Part shown: positions 1 to 11,571 of the stretch, piece by piece | How the letters are laid out: each line of letters starts with the position of its first letter | Position numbering within the stretch: position 1 is the stretch's first letter | Source of the DNA: Bugula neritina | Taxonomy: Eukaryota > Bryozoa > Gymnolaemata > Cheilostomatida > Bugulidae | Direction of reading: 5' to 3' | Length of the DNA stretch: 60,000 nt | Assembly: GCA_964035545.1 (NCBI GenBank) | Contig: OZ037770.1 | Span: 11,400,463-11,460,462, forward strand | The notes under the pieces: model-generated | Database searches by the model: none | Seen by the model: only the letters and a program-made list of their open reading frames with translations | Told to the model about the DNA's origin: nothing | Position numbers and translations under genes: made by a program

Positions 1-7
1 AACTCAC

Positions 8-3000
8 ACTACTCATGCAGTCTGTCCATTCACCGTGACCTTTCTGCAGCTCCTTCACCTTCTCAAGGTCACTGACCACCATGACAGCGTCACCAACACT
101 GTACACTTGGATCTGTGAAACAATTTATGTGGCATGACTTGATGGTATTACAGTATTGCATAATGAAATGCGACATTGTGTAGCACAGTTTAATACAATG
201 AACTACAATTTAGTATTATACAACATTGTGTGTAAAAAAATATAATATACCATAACCTAGCACACTGTAATACAATATAATATAAGAAGATAATTTCTCA
301 ATGTAACATCTTATGTATGCATACGGCACACAATTACACATGTGAATATACATTTCATCTATTATTTGTAGATTACACCTGAGAGGTAAAGTTGTTCTGC
401 AGAAAACTGCAAACATTGAGTATGAAAAGACAACTCTGAATAAAGCACCTTAGTCAGGGCTCCGGGGTGAAAGGTCCAGCGGTTGAGACAGCCTTCGTAC
501 TGAACTCTGATGTCACCCTTGTCGGTGATCCGGTGCACCGTGCCAATCTTCCCCACATACTACAAGCGAAGTAGAGTTGGTATTATATGGTAACACAGCA
601 CAGTAGAGTTGGTGCTGCATGGTAACACATCATAGTAAAGTGTAATACTACGTGGGAACACAGCACAGTAGAGCTGGTACCATGTGTTAACACATGAAGT
701 AGAGTTGGTACTACGTGGTAACACAACAAAATTATTCTAAAGAAAACATACATGGCTCACAAACCCAACACTTAAATTCACCGCAATACAGTTTTGGGGA
801 TCCTATATTTTACATTGAAATAAACAAACAGAACTATAATGATACAGCAGGTCAATGTATATTAACCCCTTAAAGCCCCTACAATGGCAGCAGCTGTTTC
901 ACCAGTCAGCTAGAATCAAAAGTCAGGGTCATTAAATATCAAGTAGAAACACTCCAGCCATCCACATTAATTATAGTTGAGGGAATGAATTGCACTATTA
1001 CGTAATAACGCTGACCGACTTCTTCAATATACTCTACAATTGTCTCAGGAGTTTGAGTCTCTAGTGAAATGCTTTGATGATACTTTTATATGAATACGAT
1101 AGAGCTATAACTCAACCTAAATGATGGCAAGCTGCTAGAAGTTTAGTCTCTAATAAAAATTAGTATTACTTCATTTCCAGTGATTCACATTACACAAATG
1201 GATGCCCTACTGATGAATTTGTAGTTGCGTTTCATTAGATGCAACTGTTTTCAAAGATTTAATAAAAAATCCATTCGGATACTTTGGAAACTTGGAAATG
1301 TAGTGGAAGTGAAAAAAGAGAGAAAAAAGCATCACTGTAAGCTTGTAAGTTGGTGTTGAGAGGACGAAATAGCAAGACCAAGTGATTTATATACTTTCCA
1401 CTTACACTGTAATTTATATACAGCACATGATTATATACCTTTTAGTTTCGATTGAACTCACAGTAACTAACTAAAAGCACACAACATAATGCTTTATATT
1501 TCCACTTATAAGTAACCAATACAACATACCTCGGCCATCTTGGCATTCCATCCACCGTGACCTTCTTGCATCCCTTTCAAGATTTCAGGGTCCATGTCAA
1601 CCTTGACCTTGTTGCCGACCTTGAAAGGACAAGGGGGCAAGGCGTGGATTTGCTCCGTCGGCTCACCTAAAATAACGGAATTGATGACTCACAGGAAACT
1701 GGTTTACTGAGGAGTTTCGGATGCAAGAGATAGAATAAGAAGCACTGTTAATAAAAAAATTTTAATAGAGTAATTTCAAGCTGTAGCTAAGCATAAGTTA
1801 AAAACATTTATTGGTTAACAATTTATTTTTTATTTTACATGAAGTTGAAAAGATAACTCCTCATTGCAGAATATTTTTAGGTCTATCAGTTTCTACAAAA
1901 TGGGAATCCTATCAACAATTATTGGAACTCATCACAATAAGAATTTTTCTATGAAACAACAAAAGTGTGGGAAGATTTTTGAGAGAGCTAAGAAAAAAAG
2001 TTGAATGCTTTATGATAATTGAAGACATAACAAGCTCCGGAGTTAAACAAACATATTATTTTCATCAAGTACGAAATATTCCATCAGCTGGCCAGGTGAC
2101 CAGGCAAAGTCTCATTATATTATTTATAAAAATAACTTCTCCCTCTCCCAATACTTATATGGCTCAGAATAATATAAATAACTCTCAGTGCAGTAAAAGG
2201 GAGGCAGTAAACTAAACTATAATTGATTATTGGACAGAAAACTGCAGCAAGATTACAAAAAAATTAAAATAATTTTCAAGTTTTTTCAGTCATATACATA
2301 CATGGACCAAAAGACATGGTTAAAACGTGAGGAAAATAGAATAATAAAAGCACAATAAGAGTTATGAAGTGAAAGAGTATGAGTAATGAAGAGTGTATGA
2401 GTTACGAAGAGTAAGTATAAAGTAGCCAATGTACCCAGGACAGGCAGATGGTCACGGTAGTAGTTCCCTCCACTTGCAGCGGTCTTGTACTTGAGATCAG
2501 CTTTACCCTTGTGACCGAGACGGTAGACATTGGCCGAGCCCGAGTGCCACATGATGTTAGCCACTGATCTCTCCGTCTCCACATCCCAACCTCTGATGTC
2601 TAGAACCTTTCCCAGTTTACCATCTCCACCTGAAAGAGAGAGACAAACAGATAAGACTAAAAATTATCAACACAGTTGAATATAGCCAATTGATTAGCTG
2701 TTAGATACTACAGTGTAAAGAAAGGTTGGTGAGATTCCGCCATATTGAGTGTCAGAAAATACCAGTTTTTAGTGTTACATTAGGTTTTTCCTTAAAGCAG
2801 GGGTGTGGAACCGAGGGTCACTGAAATGGAATATTCTGGTGGCGAGGGGCACATTGTAAAATTTAGCTTGAACTGGGGCTACAGCATCCGTTTTTTTCAA
2901 ATAACTTTATTCTAAATTCCTATGAATCATTACATAATGAAGTCCCAATAATTACTGCAGGCTGCATGTTTTAGCATGCAAATAAAGAAGACATCTAAAG

Positions 3001-6000
3001 AGGTGGTTTTTCTACTATAATTCACATACTGTGAAAAATAACTCTATGCGTTTATGTTGAATCTTTTCTGGGACAATCAGCTGACGTGAGTTTACCTATT
3101 ACGAAATACCTGCATATATCTTGCAATGTGAAGCATACTTTCCACGTGAGTTGATGCTAATAAATTTGAAACACGTGTTGCAACATGTAGTAGTTACACA
3201 AAACACCCTTATTTTTCAGGGCTGCCTTCACTTTTCAACGAGGAATGACATCACGAATGACACGGATCACGTATTGCAGATAATACAAAAGGATATTGAT
3301 GGAAGTTCCGTCAAGTAGTCGAGAGAAAGAGGAGTATTATTTACTGTAAACTCAGAAATAGAATAAAACAAAAATATATTTGCAGATTCTCATAGCGCGA
3401 CGCGAACCAATGTTACCGACAGGAAGCAACTAAGTTGACACATATTTGGGTGTTGTGTTTTGTTGTGATTGTCAATTTCTAATAATAGAACTTGGATGCT
3501 GAATGCAGTGGTATATTTATACAACATAAGCTTGCAACACTTTAACTGGTGGTTTATTCGAACTTCGAGACTGAAACATCCACTGTTCAAGGAAAAACAC
3601 ACTATAGAATATGTTGGTTGGTCTAACAGTTGTGGTACATGAAAGCCTGGAGCCTTTAATGCAGGTTTGTGGTAAGAGCTAGAGAGATTTTTGTGACCAG
3701 CTAACATTGCCAAGTTGTGCAACTTTCAGCAAATTTCATGAGTGATTAAAATACATTCTCCAAACAAAGATATGGAGACTCCCAGTTGATAAAATTGTAA
3801 ACAAATCAACAAAGAATTCGCAGGATCACAGATAAAAGACAAAAAAGTGCCAAGAAGTAAATCTTTGTATTTGGTTACGAAATATTATAAACTGCAGCAT
3901 AATATAACATAATATCTTTACAGTTCTACAGAGCAATTACTTGTCCAAGTTTTCCCATGGTAGAATGATACAACTTTTTATATGAGGATGATAATTAAAC
4001 AAATAAACACAAAGTGATGTAATAGATTATGCCCACTACACTCCCAATTTTAGAAACTATGATAGAATAAATATAAATATATATGTTTGCACATAGACAA
4101 ATCTAAGAGTGGGCAAGAAATCAAAGACAGGCTTTTTGATAACAGAGCTTTTATAGAATATTGTAGCACATGAAATTTTTTGAATATAAAATAAATCAAA
4201 CCCAAACAAACTGAAAGTTATGAACCCCAGCTGAGCTCAACTCTCACAGCTAACATCTCTCCAACCTTCTGGACATATTAAGAACTACATTTATTGGTGC
4301 ACTAAGTTTTGGCTAAAAAGTGTAGGCCTATGCTTTACTTTCTATTGTGTAACAAAAGTGTGCAGTGATAAACCAGATGTCCAGTTGACTAATGCAGTAA
4401 CATGGAGGCTTAAGAAATGCAACTTGCTAAAGCAGATTTCCCCATATAAATTCATGATCACGCACACCTAAATAACAGACATCTTAGAATGGATGAGTAG
4501 TGTAAAGTTGGGAGAGAGGCAGCCAATACACGGGGAAACTACAGAGGGTGCTGCTACCAACGCATCTTACTAATCAGACTCTTAACATGTTAAAAGTTAG
4601 ATTATTAGGTAAGTGAAGCTAAATAACCAGAGACTTATAGTAGACTGAACAAACAGTTAAAAATAACAGCAGAAATCTGGTAAAACCCCTCCAAATCCTC
4701 AACACCTACACCCCTGACTCCAGCTAGTAGCTTAATGAAGAGATAGTAGCCGAATTATAACAAGAACCTCTCCAAACATTGACAATGTGAAATATCAACA
4801 CCCCAGCTAGTAGTTCAATAAAGAGATCAATGCCTACTACTTACTACTACACTCATGTTTTGACTGAGCTCTCCCCAAAGACTGAGTACTAGGATATCTA
4901 CGGAGATTCTGTTTCTTATCTCCCCTGGGCGGGTGAGGCAGTGTAGCCGTGCTGTGTCTTCGCTTCACAGTTGAATTCTTTGGAGATCCGTCACCGTGAT
5001 GTCTAAATCGGAACGAATAGATATCCACCGGCTCGGGGATTCCCTGTTTCTTAAACTCGTAGGTGATGCCAACGAGGGTGTGTACGACATCCGTCACGGC
5101 GTCAGCGATGCTTGGCATAGTCCGGTTAGTATCTTGTTGCACAGATCATGAATAAACTCGACCAGAATCAACATCTGCGAACACGTTTCCAGCAACTAAT
5201 GTTAGCTTAGCAATACCTCTCAATACTTCACTAATCTACAGTAACAGTTCACCTTCTGCTGACTTGCAGTATTGATTGCTGTCTCTACTTATAGTTTACT
5301 GACCCACTGAAGCAGCAGCAATGGCATGTCACTATACCATGTGACTAGTGACACGGAGTACATGTGCTTGTAGCTAGATGGCAGGTAGTTGAATGTGCTC
5401 AGTCTACCTATTGGTCTATGGCAATGATACCAGCAAACATTGTTACTACCAGCATGTGTTTAGTAATGATATTACAACCATTCTAACCACTCATCTTACA
5501 GCTAAACATTGTCACACCCTTTCAACTCCTGCTTTTTAGTTTTCTCCATCATAATCTTGAAGGCAAATTCTGGGACATTTGGCCACAGCAAAGAAGATCT
5601 GAGAAATATTGGGAGATTATTTGGCACACCATTATCCAGATGACTCACAGCTATCGCTGACCCACGCTGCCTTGTGTTTGACTGATCCGAGAACCCCTTG
5701 ACCAGTGCACCGCCTCGTAAACAGAACGTTACTAGTCAGAGTCTATCCAACCACAAACACTAATGAGAGGTTGTGTCCTCGCTTGATGAATGTCACCAAC
5801 TAGGGGTTGAAGACGCTCATGTGGGTAGCAGCAGCATCATTTTCACGTTAGTCATACACAATCTAAACGCAGCATTTATTGTTAGCAACACAATTATTGG
5901 TGATACATGTGCACGGCCTAAAATAGATTTTTGACACTTTACAAAAGTTGACGGAGACTTAACATTGCGTGACGCTGTCCCGGCATCATTCAACATTTAA

Positions 6001-9000
6001 CTGGTGATGCTGCTGGCATAGACAACTTGAATTGACATTTGTATTTGACCCCTGCTGCTCATCCGTATGTCAACAAGTAGTATAGTCGACAGACGTGGGG
6101 AGATAATTAAGATATTAGAGATATATTAGACTTTTACATATAGTCTATACTCCTCCCTTGTACATGTCATGCACATTTCATCAAACACACCCCAATCAAA
6201 TCAGAGCGAACCCAAAACTCTATTCATTTGTGAGCACTTAACTTTTCTATAGTTTCTTTGCTTATATGATGTTAATTTTATTAGAACCAACACAAATACA
6301 ATTTTAGTGGAGAGGATGGTGATGATAATCCCGCAACATTAATACAGGCCAACTTGAATAGATCTAGTGATATTTCAACAAGCAATTATTAGTAACTAAC
6401 AGTGACTGAGAGTAGTGAGTAACAGTGAGTAACAGTGACTAGTAGTGAGTAACAGTGACTAGTAGTAACTAGTAGTAACTAACAGTAACTAGCAGTAACT
6501 AGTAGTAGCTAACAGTAACTAATAGTAGCTAGTAGTACTAATAGTAACTAGTAGTAACTAGTAGTAAGTAGTAGTAACTAGTAGTAAGTAGTAACTAACA
6601 GTAGCAGTAGTAACTGACAGTAACTCATTAACTAACAGCAGCTAGTAGTAATTAACAGTAGCTAATAGCTAGTAGTAACTAGTAGTCTGATTAAATGAAG
6701 ACTCAGCCAGTATAGATTTAATACTGTTGGGAAACTGGGGGTAACTGAGCAATTAAGAAGACAACTCTAATATAAGAAATAATAACCTGATAACATCAAC
6801 ATACAGGTAAAAATGAGGGGGGGAGTGATTTACTTACCGTCCTGATTGCCCCATTCCCAGGCAGGTCCTCGCTCTACTTTAGCTCCTGGGAAGATACCCT
6901 TAGCCTCTATTGTGCTGCTACCTTGTCGCTTACCAACTTTAACTCCCTGGAAACACAATCACTATAGTAAAATTATAATACAATAAATATAATACAATAT
7001 AATATAATAAAAGTTTATAGAAAATTTAGGAATATATTGACATTCACATAGTTTGACTGTGCAGTGCATTATGAGACACAAAACTCAATACTATAGCAAC
7101 TGTGTAGAACAAACATCACCATAATATATTATAGTGTGAAGCATCAGGAGTTATGCTCTCCCCAACTTACATCTTTATTATGATGACTTAATTAAAACAA
7201 ACTTCAATAAAACACCTGGAAATTCTTAGCATGACAAAATTGCAGAATGACAGACCTGATTTAATTCAAAATTTGAACATTTTTGTTGAAAACAATAATA
7301 AAATTTAAACAACAAAATATTTCGTAGTTGTCTGTTCATACACAGTGGATCAGTTAAGTAGACAAGACAACTCCGAAATTTTCCTTCGTCACCAGGAACT
7401 CAAACCTGTGATAAGTTTAGGCTTAGTGTATATTATATAAATTGTTTTGCAATCATTTTAAAACAATTTCTCTGTAAACTTTACACTCTAAACAACTTGT
7501 ATAAAATAGTAGAAACACTGTGTAACCTTAGAGTTGGCCGTGATGAACCTGAGGAAGGGGTGGTTGTTGTCATGTTTCCCAGCCATGTAGCACGGTGTGC
7601 ATAGATCATAGTCTTTACACTTGACACAGCTCCACTTGACCCCAGCAATGCCCTGCTGGTTGCAGGCATCACACACTACGTCCACGTGCTTCACACCTAC
7701 AGTCAACAACCAGCCGTGTGTATAGCCTTCTAACTACTACATACTGTATAGCCTTCTAACTAATATATACTGTATAGCCTTCTAACTAATATATACTGTA
7801 TAGCCTTCTAACTAATATATACTCTAACTACTATATACTGTAACTACTACATACTGTAACTACTATATACTGTAACTACTATATACTCTAACTACTATAT
7901 ACTCTAACTACTGTATACTCTAACTACTATATACTCTAACTACTATACACTTTAACTACTATATACTCTAACTACTATATACTCTAACTACTATATACTC
8001 TAACTACTATATACTCTAACTACTATATACTGTAACTACTACATACTCTAACTACTATATACTGTAACTACTATATACTCTAGGTACTATATACTCTAAC
8101 TACTGTATACTCTAACTACTATATACTCTAACTACTATACACTTTAACTACTATATACTCTAACTACTATATACTCTAACTACTATATACTCTAACTACT
8201 ATATACTGTAACTACTACATACTCTAACTACTATATACTCTAACTACTACATACTCTAACTACTATATACTCTAGCTACTATATACTCTAACTAATATAC
8301 ACTCTAACTACTATATACTCTAACTACTACATACTCTAACTAATATATACTCTAACAACTACATACTCTAACTACTACATACTCTAACTACTATATACTC
8401 TAACTACTATATACTATAACTACTATATACTATAACTACTATATACTCTAACTTCTACATACTGTAACTACTATATACTCTAGGTACTATATAGTCAAAC
8501 TACTTTATACTCTAGGTACTCTACAGTCAAGCTATTGCAGGCCATAGCTGTGATATATTCTACTTGACAAGGATTACAACATCAATACATTCAATCAACT
8601 GCGAGACTGCCAGTCTAGGGACTTGAAGGGAATATTGCTAAGTCTGGGATACTAGCAAATTCCCAACTTAGTAATCAATAGCATTACCAGCATGTCTCTC
8701 TCACACACTAATCTAACACAACTTAGCAATGCAGTCATAGCCAGATAGAAAATATTCTAGCGATTAGCAGTTATTAATTGCCTTTAGAAGACTGAACACT
8801 CACTGTGCTGTGACCTGTTCATAAGTTCACAGGGCAATATTTACAACTTACTTACTCTGAGTATACATGAACTTATATTGCCCCTCTACTTACATTACAT
8901 GTACCTTTTTACCCTTCCAACACATTCGAATCAACTTCTTTTTCCAATTGTACTTTTTGAATAAAAAAAATATTATTTGTTTTTCTTTGAAGTTGTATCA

Positions 9001-11571
9001 GAAATTAGAGAGCTCATTGTCATAAATTATATTCTTGATTCAGTATTCAGATAAACATCCCTGCGTTTCCAAGCAAATGGAATTTTCATTAGATGTTAGG
9101 AAACAGTTGCATTGAATAAAACCACAGCCAAAAGTTCATGTAAATTGTAAACAGTAGCTACAAATTCATCCCTATGAGCATAATTCGAAGTAACGGAATG
9201 CAGGGTATAAAGAGAATACAACTTCAATACCACATTCCATTCCAAAATAGAAACTGGCTGAGGTCTACTGAACACCAGCGTGTAGCTTAGACTGAGGATA
9301 TATACACTAGACTCACCTGCCGGGAATTTTCATTAGATGTTAGGAAACAGTTGCATTGAATAAAACCACAGCCAAAAGTTCATGTAAATTGTAAACAGTA
9401 ACTACAAATTCATCCCTATGAGCATAATTCGAAGTAACGGAATGCAGGGTATAAAGAGAATACAACTTCAATACCACATTCCATTCCAAAATAGAAACTG
9501 GCTGAGGTCTACTGAACACCAGCGTGTAGCTTAGACTGAGGATATATACACTAGACTCACCTGCCGGGGCGTTGTCGAATAGCCTGAGGTCATAGGACCC
9601 CTGATAGCCCACCCGGTAGTTAGTCTTGTTGCCAGAATCCCATTGAACAACCACAGTCTTATCAGGGGAGGTTTTGCTACCCGGCCTACCAATCTCAATG
9701 ACCGTCCCCACATGACCTGCAAGATTCAACACACCGCTGAGTAACCAATAGATATTAGAGAGTAACCTAATAAAACATGAAGCGGCGTGAGCTAACAGAT
9801 ATAAGAGAGAGGTGCAGTAATGGAGAAATTGAGGAAAAGACTGTGTTCTAGATTATAAATGTAGCAAATAAAGTTATGCTCTCAACCCACGCCCCAAACC
9901 AAAATCTATGAAGAAATTTAAAGAACTTAATCTATCTCAATTTCCCTACTACTGCTCCTAGAAGGAAATATAAGAGAGAGAAGTACGAGTTCTTATTAAA
10001 TGATAAGCCAGTGTCATGAGCTAAAGAAAGATGGAAGGAATTTTTTCCTCACTGCAGCCAACTGTAAAAATGATGACTGAAAGTGGAATTTGACCTTTGG
10101 CAATCCCAGAGTTGCTAAAAATACTTTTTTGATCTTGGATTGTGTTTATAGTGACTTGCGAGTGATGAGTGAATGAATACCATGCAACCACTGGCACTGC
10201 TATTCATTTATCAATATGACAATGAGACTAAATAAAGTATCAGCTATAGTGGTTATAATGATGAAGAGTTCGTGTTTACTTAGACAATATCATCATTGAT
10301 ATTATGTAGCCTAATAGCTGTTAGCTGATCAGCTAGTAACACGGGGAGGGAGAGAAATGCCCGTAACACCAGCAAATGCATATAAAATAGGTGTGGTTAT
10401 TTGCTATATTTTTATGTGAAGTTTATGTCTAGCAGTTTGAAAGCTGTTGTCCATTTTTTATTAGACACAAATTTTCACACAGATACAAACCTAAATCACA
10501 GTTCATGGCTAAAGGGATCATTACCCTTTCAGTCAGTAGAAAGGTTTACAGATGGGATTGACAAGCAAGTTGGAAACTTGTATACCGCTGTGAACTTTCC
10601 TATCAGTCAAAGCGACTATGACTGAATAATGTTTCATGTTCTCACCACACCATACTAGCATGCCCTCACTCTCACCTTAGCTATCACATAAGGCAAGCAA
10701 TCTTAGTTTGAAAACTCCACATTATATTACACATTAATAGAGTTCTACATTCTCAATTGAGGATACCAGCCTAAAGTTATCAGATCTATTGACATGAATT
10801 TAATAGACATTTGAAATCTAAATAGGGAGCAGCCGTGGTCTAGGAGTTAGAGTGTTTGGCTTAGTAAACACGAAGTCATAAGTTCGAGCCCTAACAAAGG
10901 CCATTGGTGATGTTAGGAAGAGCATCCAGTCATAATTGCTCCTTTGCCCCATATAAATAAGTCCTCAGCCTGATTTAACAAAAACCTTTTCTATCAGCGA
11001 TTTTCTCACAGAGATAGTGACTATAAACTTGCGTGAGTTTTTTATCTGAAATCTATATACATTACAACTTAAATTTATAAACAAATATTTCCAGAAATTG
11101 AATCAACAGCAAACCAAACATAAGAGTTATGAGCTATGTTGACTGGTGCCAATACCAACAGTACTAGCTGTTCATAACTAGTAGCTCCCAATTATTGTTT
11201 TAAAAAACACCATTTATTACAGAGGAAGTGAGACCAGACACTTGGATACAGAGTCCAAATTAAAAGAACCTTGATTATTTAGGTGTATCTATTGATATTT
11301 TACTAGTTTTGGGCGAAAACGCCTGTTCATTAGCAGCTAAATTGTATAAAATAGCTAAAAACTGGAGATTTCCAGTGTGGACTAAATTAAGTAAAATGAC
11401 CCAATTATTGTTCTAAAAAACACCATTTACTACACAGGAAGTGAGACCAGACACTTGGATACAGAGTCGACACACACCTTCCCCATCATCTTGAGTGCTC
11501 CACTTCCAATCTGGCCCTCTCACGACTCGAACTCCAACAGAAAGACCGGCAGCGGCTGTCACTGCGGCCAT
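8..11571 (-). CDS. mib: Mind bomb (MIB)-type E3 ubiquitin ligase, N-terminal half, 8 exons, runs off the window
   Basis: Exons in transcription order: 11571-11478, 9716-9561, 7696-7527, 6946-6838, 2629-2435, 1666-1530, 559-449, 112-8. All junctions are GT-AG and phases agree throughout, giving 359 codons from the ATG at 11571. Residues about 11-80 form a MIB/HERC2 domain (VRGPDWKW, GEGHVGTV, YDLRLFDNAPAG). A ZZ zinc finger follows (CDACNQQGIAG, CVKCKDYDLCTPC, ending in KHDNNHPF), then a second MIB/HERC2 domain (GAKVERGPAWEWGNQDGG to GGNYYRDHLPVLG). Next come a complete MIB repeat (MQEGHGGWNAKMAE, then GKIGTV and NRWTFHPGAL) and the start of a second (LQKGHGEW). This is the order of Mind bomb. 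Family members ubiquitinate Notch ligands (Delta/Jagged) to promote endocytosis in the signal-sending cell; ankyrin repeats and RING fingers should follow beyond position 1. MIB1 versus MIB2 cannot be decided here. Confidence 0.93.
113..448. other. Intron 7 of the MIB gene
   Basis: The intron between the first and second MIB repeats is AT-rich, with no coding signal. The acceptor on the minus strand is a TTTCACAG just above 112 and the donor is at 448-447. Confidence 0.7.
570..731. repeat. 32-bp minisatellite, about 5 units, in MIB intron 6
   Basis: The unit resembles AGTAGAGTTGGTACTACGTG followed by GTAACACAACAA and repeats about five times with moderate divergence. It begins about 10 bases from the exon 7 acceptor (559). 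The rest of this intron (732-1529) shows no gene or clear repeat. Confidence 0.85.
1667..2434. other. Intron 5 of the MIB gene
   Basis: AT-rich intron with no recognisable gene. Short ORFs here have no codon bias or domain content. Confidence 0.6.
4837..5142 (-). CDS. Unrecognised coding-like ORF inside MIB intron 4; possible alternative first exon or nested gene
   Basis: The ORF encodes 101 residues from the ATG at 5142; a second ATG at 5118 starts MPSIADAVTDVV. Its base composition is clearly richer in GC than the surrounding intron, and its third positions look like coding DNA. The predicted protein has an ordered N-terminal part (IADAVTDVVHTLVGITYEF, then PVDIYSFRFRHHGDG) and a basic Ser/Arg-rich tail (VKRRHSTATLPHPPRGDKK). 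A consensus donor GTAAGT lies at 4844-4839, inside the last codons, and cutting there leaves one base (phase 1). MIB exon 5 (2629) needs exactly that phase, so the ORF could be an alternative first exon that skips the first MIB/HERC2 and ZZ modules. Otherwise it is a nested single-exon gene. No family is recognised. Confidence 0.4.
   Translation of the reverse strand: MQQDTNRTMPSIADAVTDVVHTLVGITYEFKKQGIPEPVDIYSFRFRHHGDGSPKNSTVKRRHSTATLPHPPRGDKKQNLRRYPSTQSLGRAQSKHECSSK
6400..6690. repeat. Degenerate AGTAACTAGT-type tandem repeat
   Basis: About 290 bp of interleaved AGTAACT, AGTAGTAACT and AGTGAGTAAC words, in MIB intron 4 about 150 bp from exon 4. The period is not strict (about 6-11 bp). Confidence 0.85.
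7720..8522. repeat. 16-bp satellite (TACTCTAACTACTATA)n, about 50 units, in MIB intron 2
   Basis: A long, fairly homogeneous array with variants such as TACTGTAACTACTACA. It begins about 25 bases from the MIB exon 3 acceptor (7696), so it occupies the place of the polypyrimidine/branch region on the minus strand. The first units have a longer variant containing TATAGCCTTCTAACTA. Confidence 0.93.
9079..9567. repeat. 244-bp tandem duplication that includes the 3' end and splice donor of MIB exon 2
   Basis: Two copies, 9079-9322 and 9323-9567, are nearly identical; one difference is CAGTAGCTAC against CAGTAACTAC. Each ends with CTAGACTCACCTGCCGGG. On the minus strand that is the last few bases of exon 2 and its GTGAG donor. 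The copy at 9555-9568 is the functional exon end; the one at 9311-9324 is a decoy exon tail with an intact donor, 244 bases inside intron 2. Confidence 0.92.
9812..9967 (+). mobile_element. Short interspersed element with inverted ends, copy 1 (MIB intron 1)
   Basis: The element starts GTGCAGTAATGGAGAAATTG and ends with the approximate inverse (CAATTTCCCTACTACTGCTC). It has an internal segment close to CCACGCCCCAAACCAAAAT. It is flanked by a 13-bp direct repeat, ATATAAGAGAGAG (9799-9811 and 9968-9980), read as a target-site duplication. The same family recurs at 20595-20753, 29755-29912, 46802-46940 and 53560-53705. No ORF is present. Confidence 0.8.
10829..10985 (+). mobile_element. tRNA-derived SINE-like element
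   Basis: AGCCGTGGTCTAGGAGTTAG resembles a tRNA 5' half with an A box, and AGTTCGAGCCC about 35 bases later is a B box: an internal RNA polymerase III promoter. The following body (GATGTTAGGAAGAGCATCC) is shared in part with the tRNA-like element near 29930-30030. Ends are approximate, and no terminal duplication was found. Confidence 0.65.

Larger units (their letters stand above)
2630..6837. other. Large intron 4 of the MIB gene
   Basis: This 4.2-kb intron splits the second MIB/HERC2 domain. Apart from the coding-like ORF at 4837-5142 and the degenerate repeat at 6400-6690, it is AT-rich with no supported gene. Short ORFs such as those near 3121-3318 and 3390-3722 look like chance. Confidence 0.6.
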
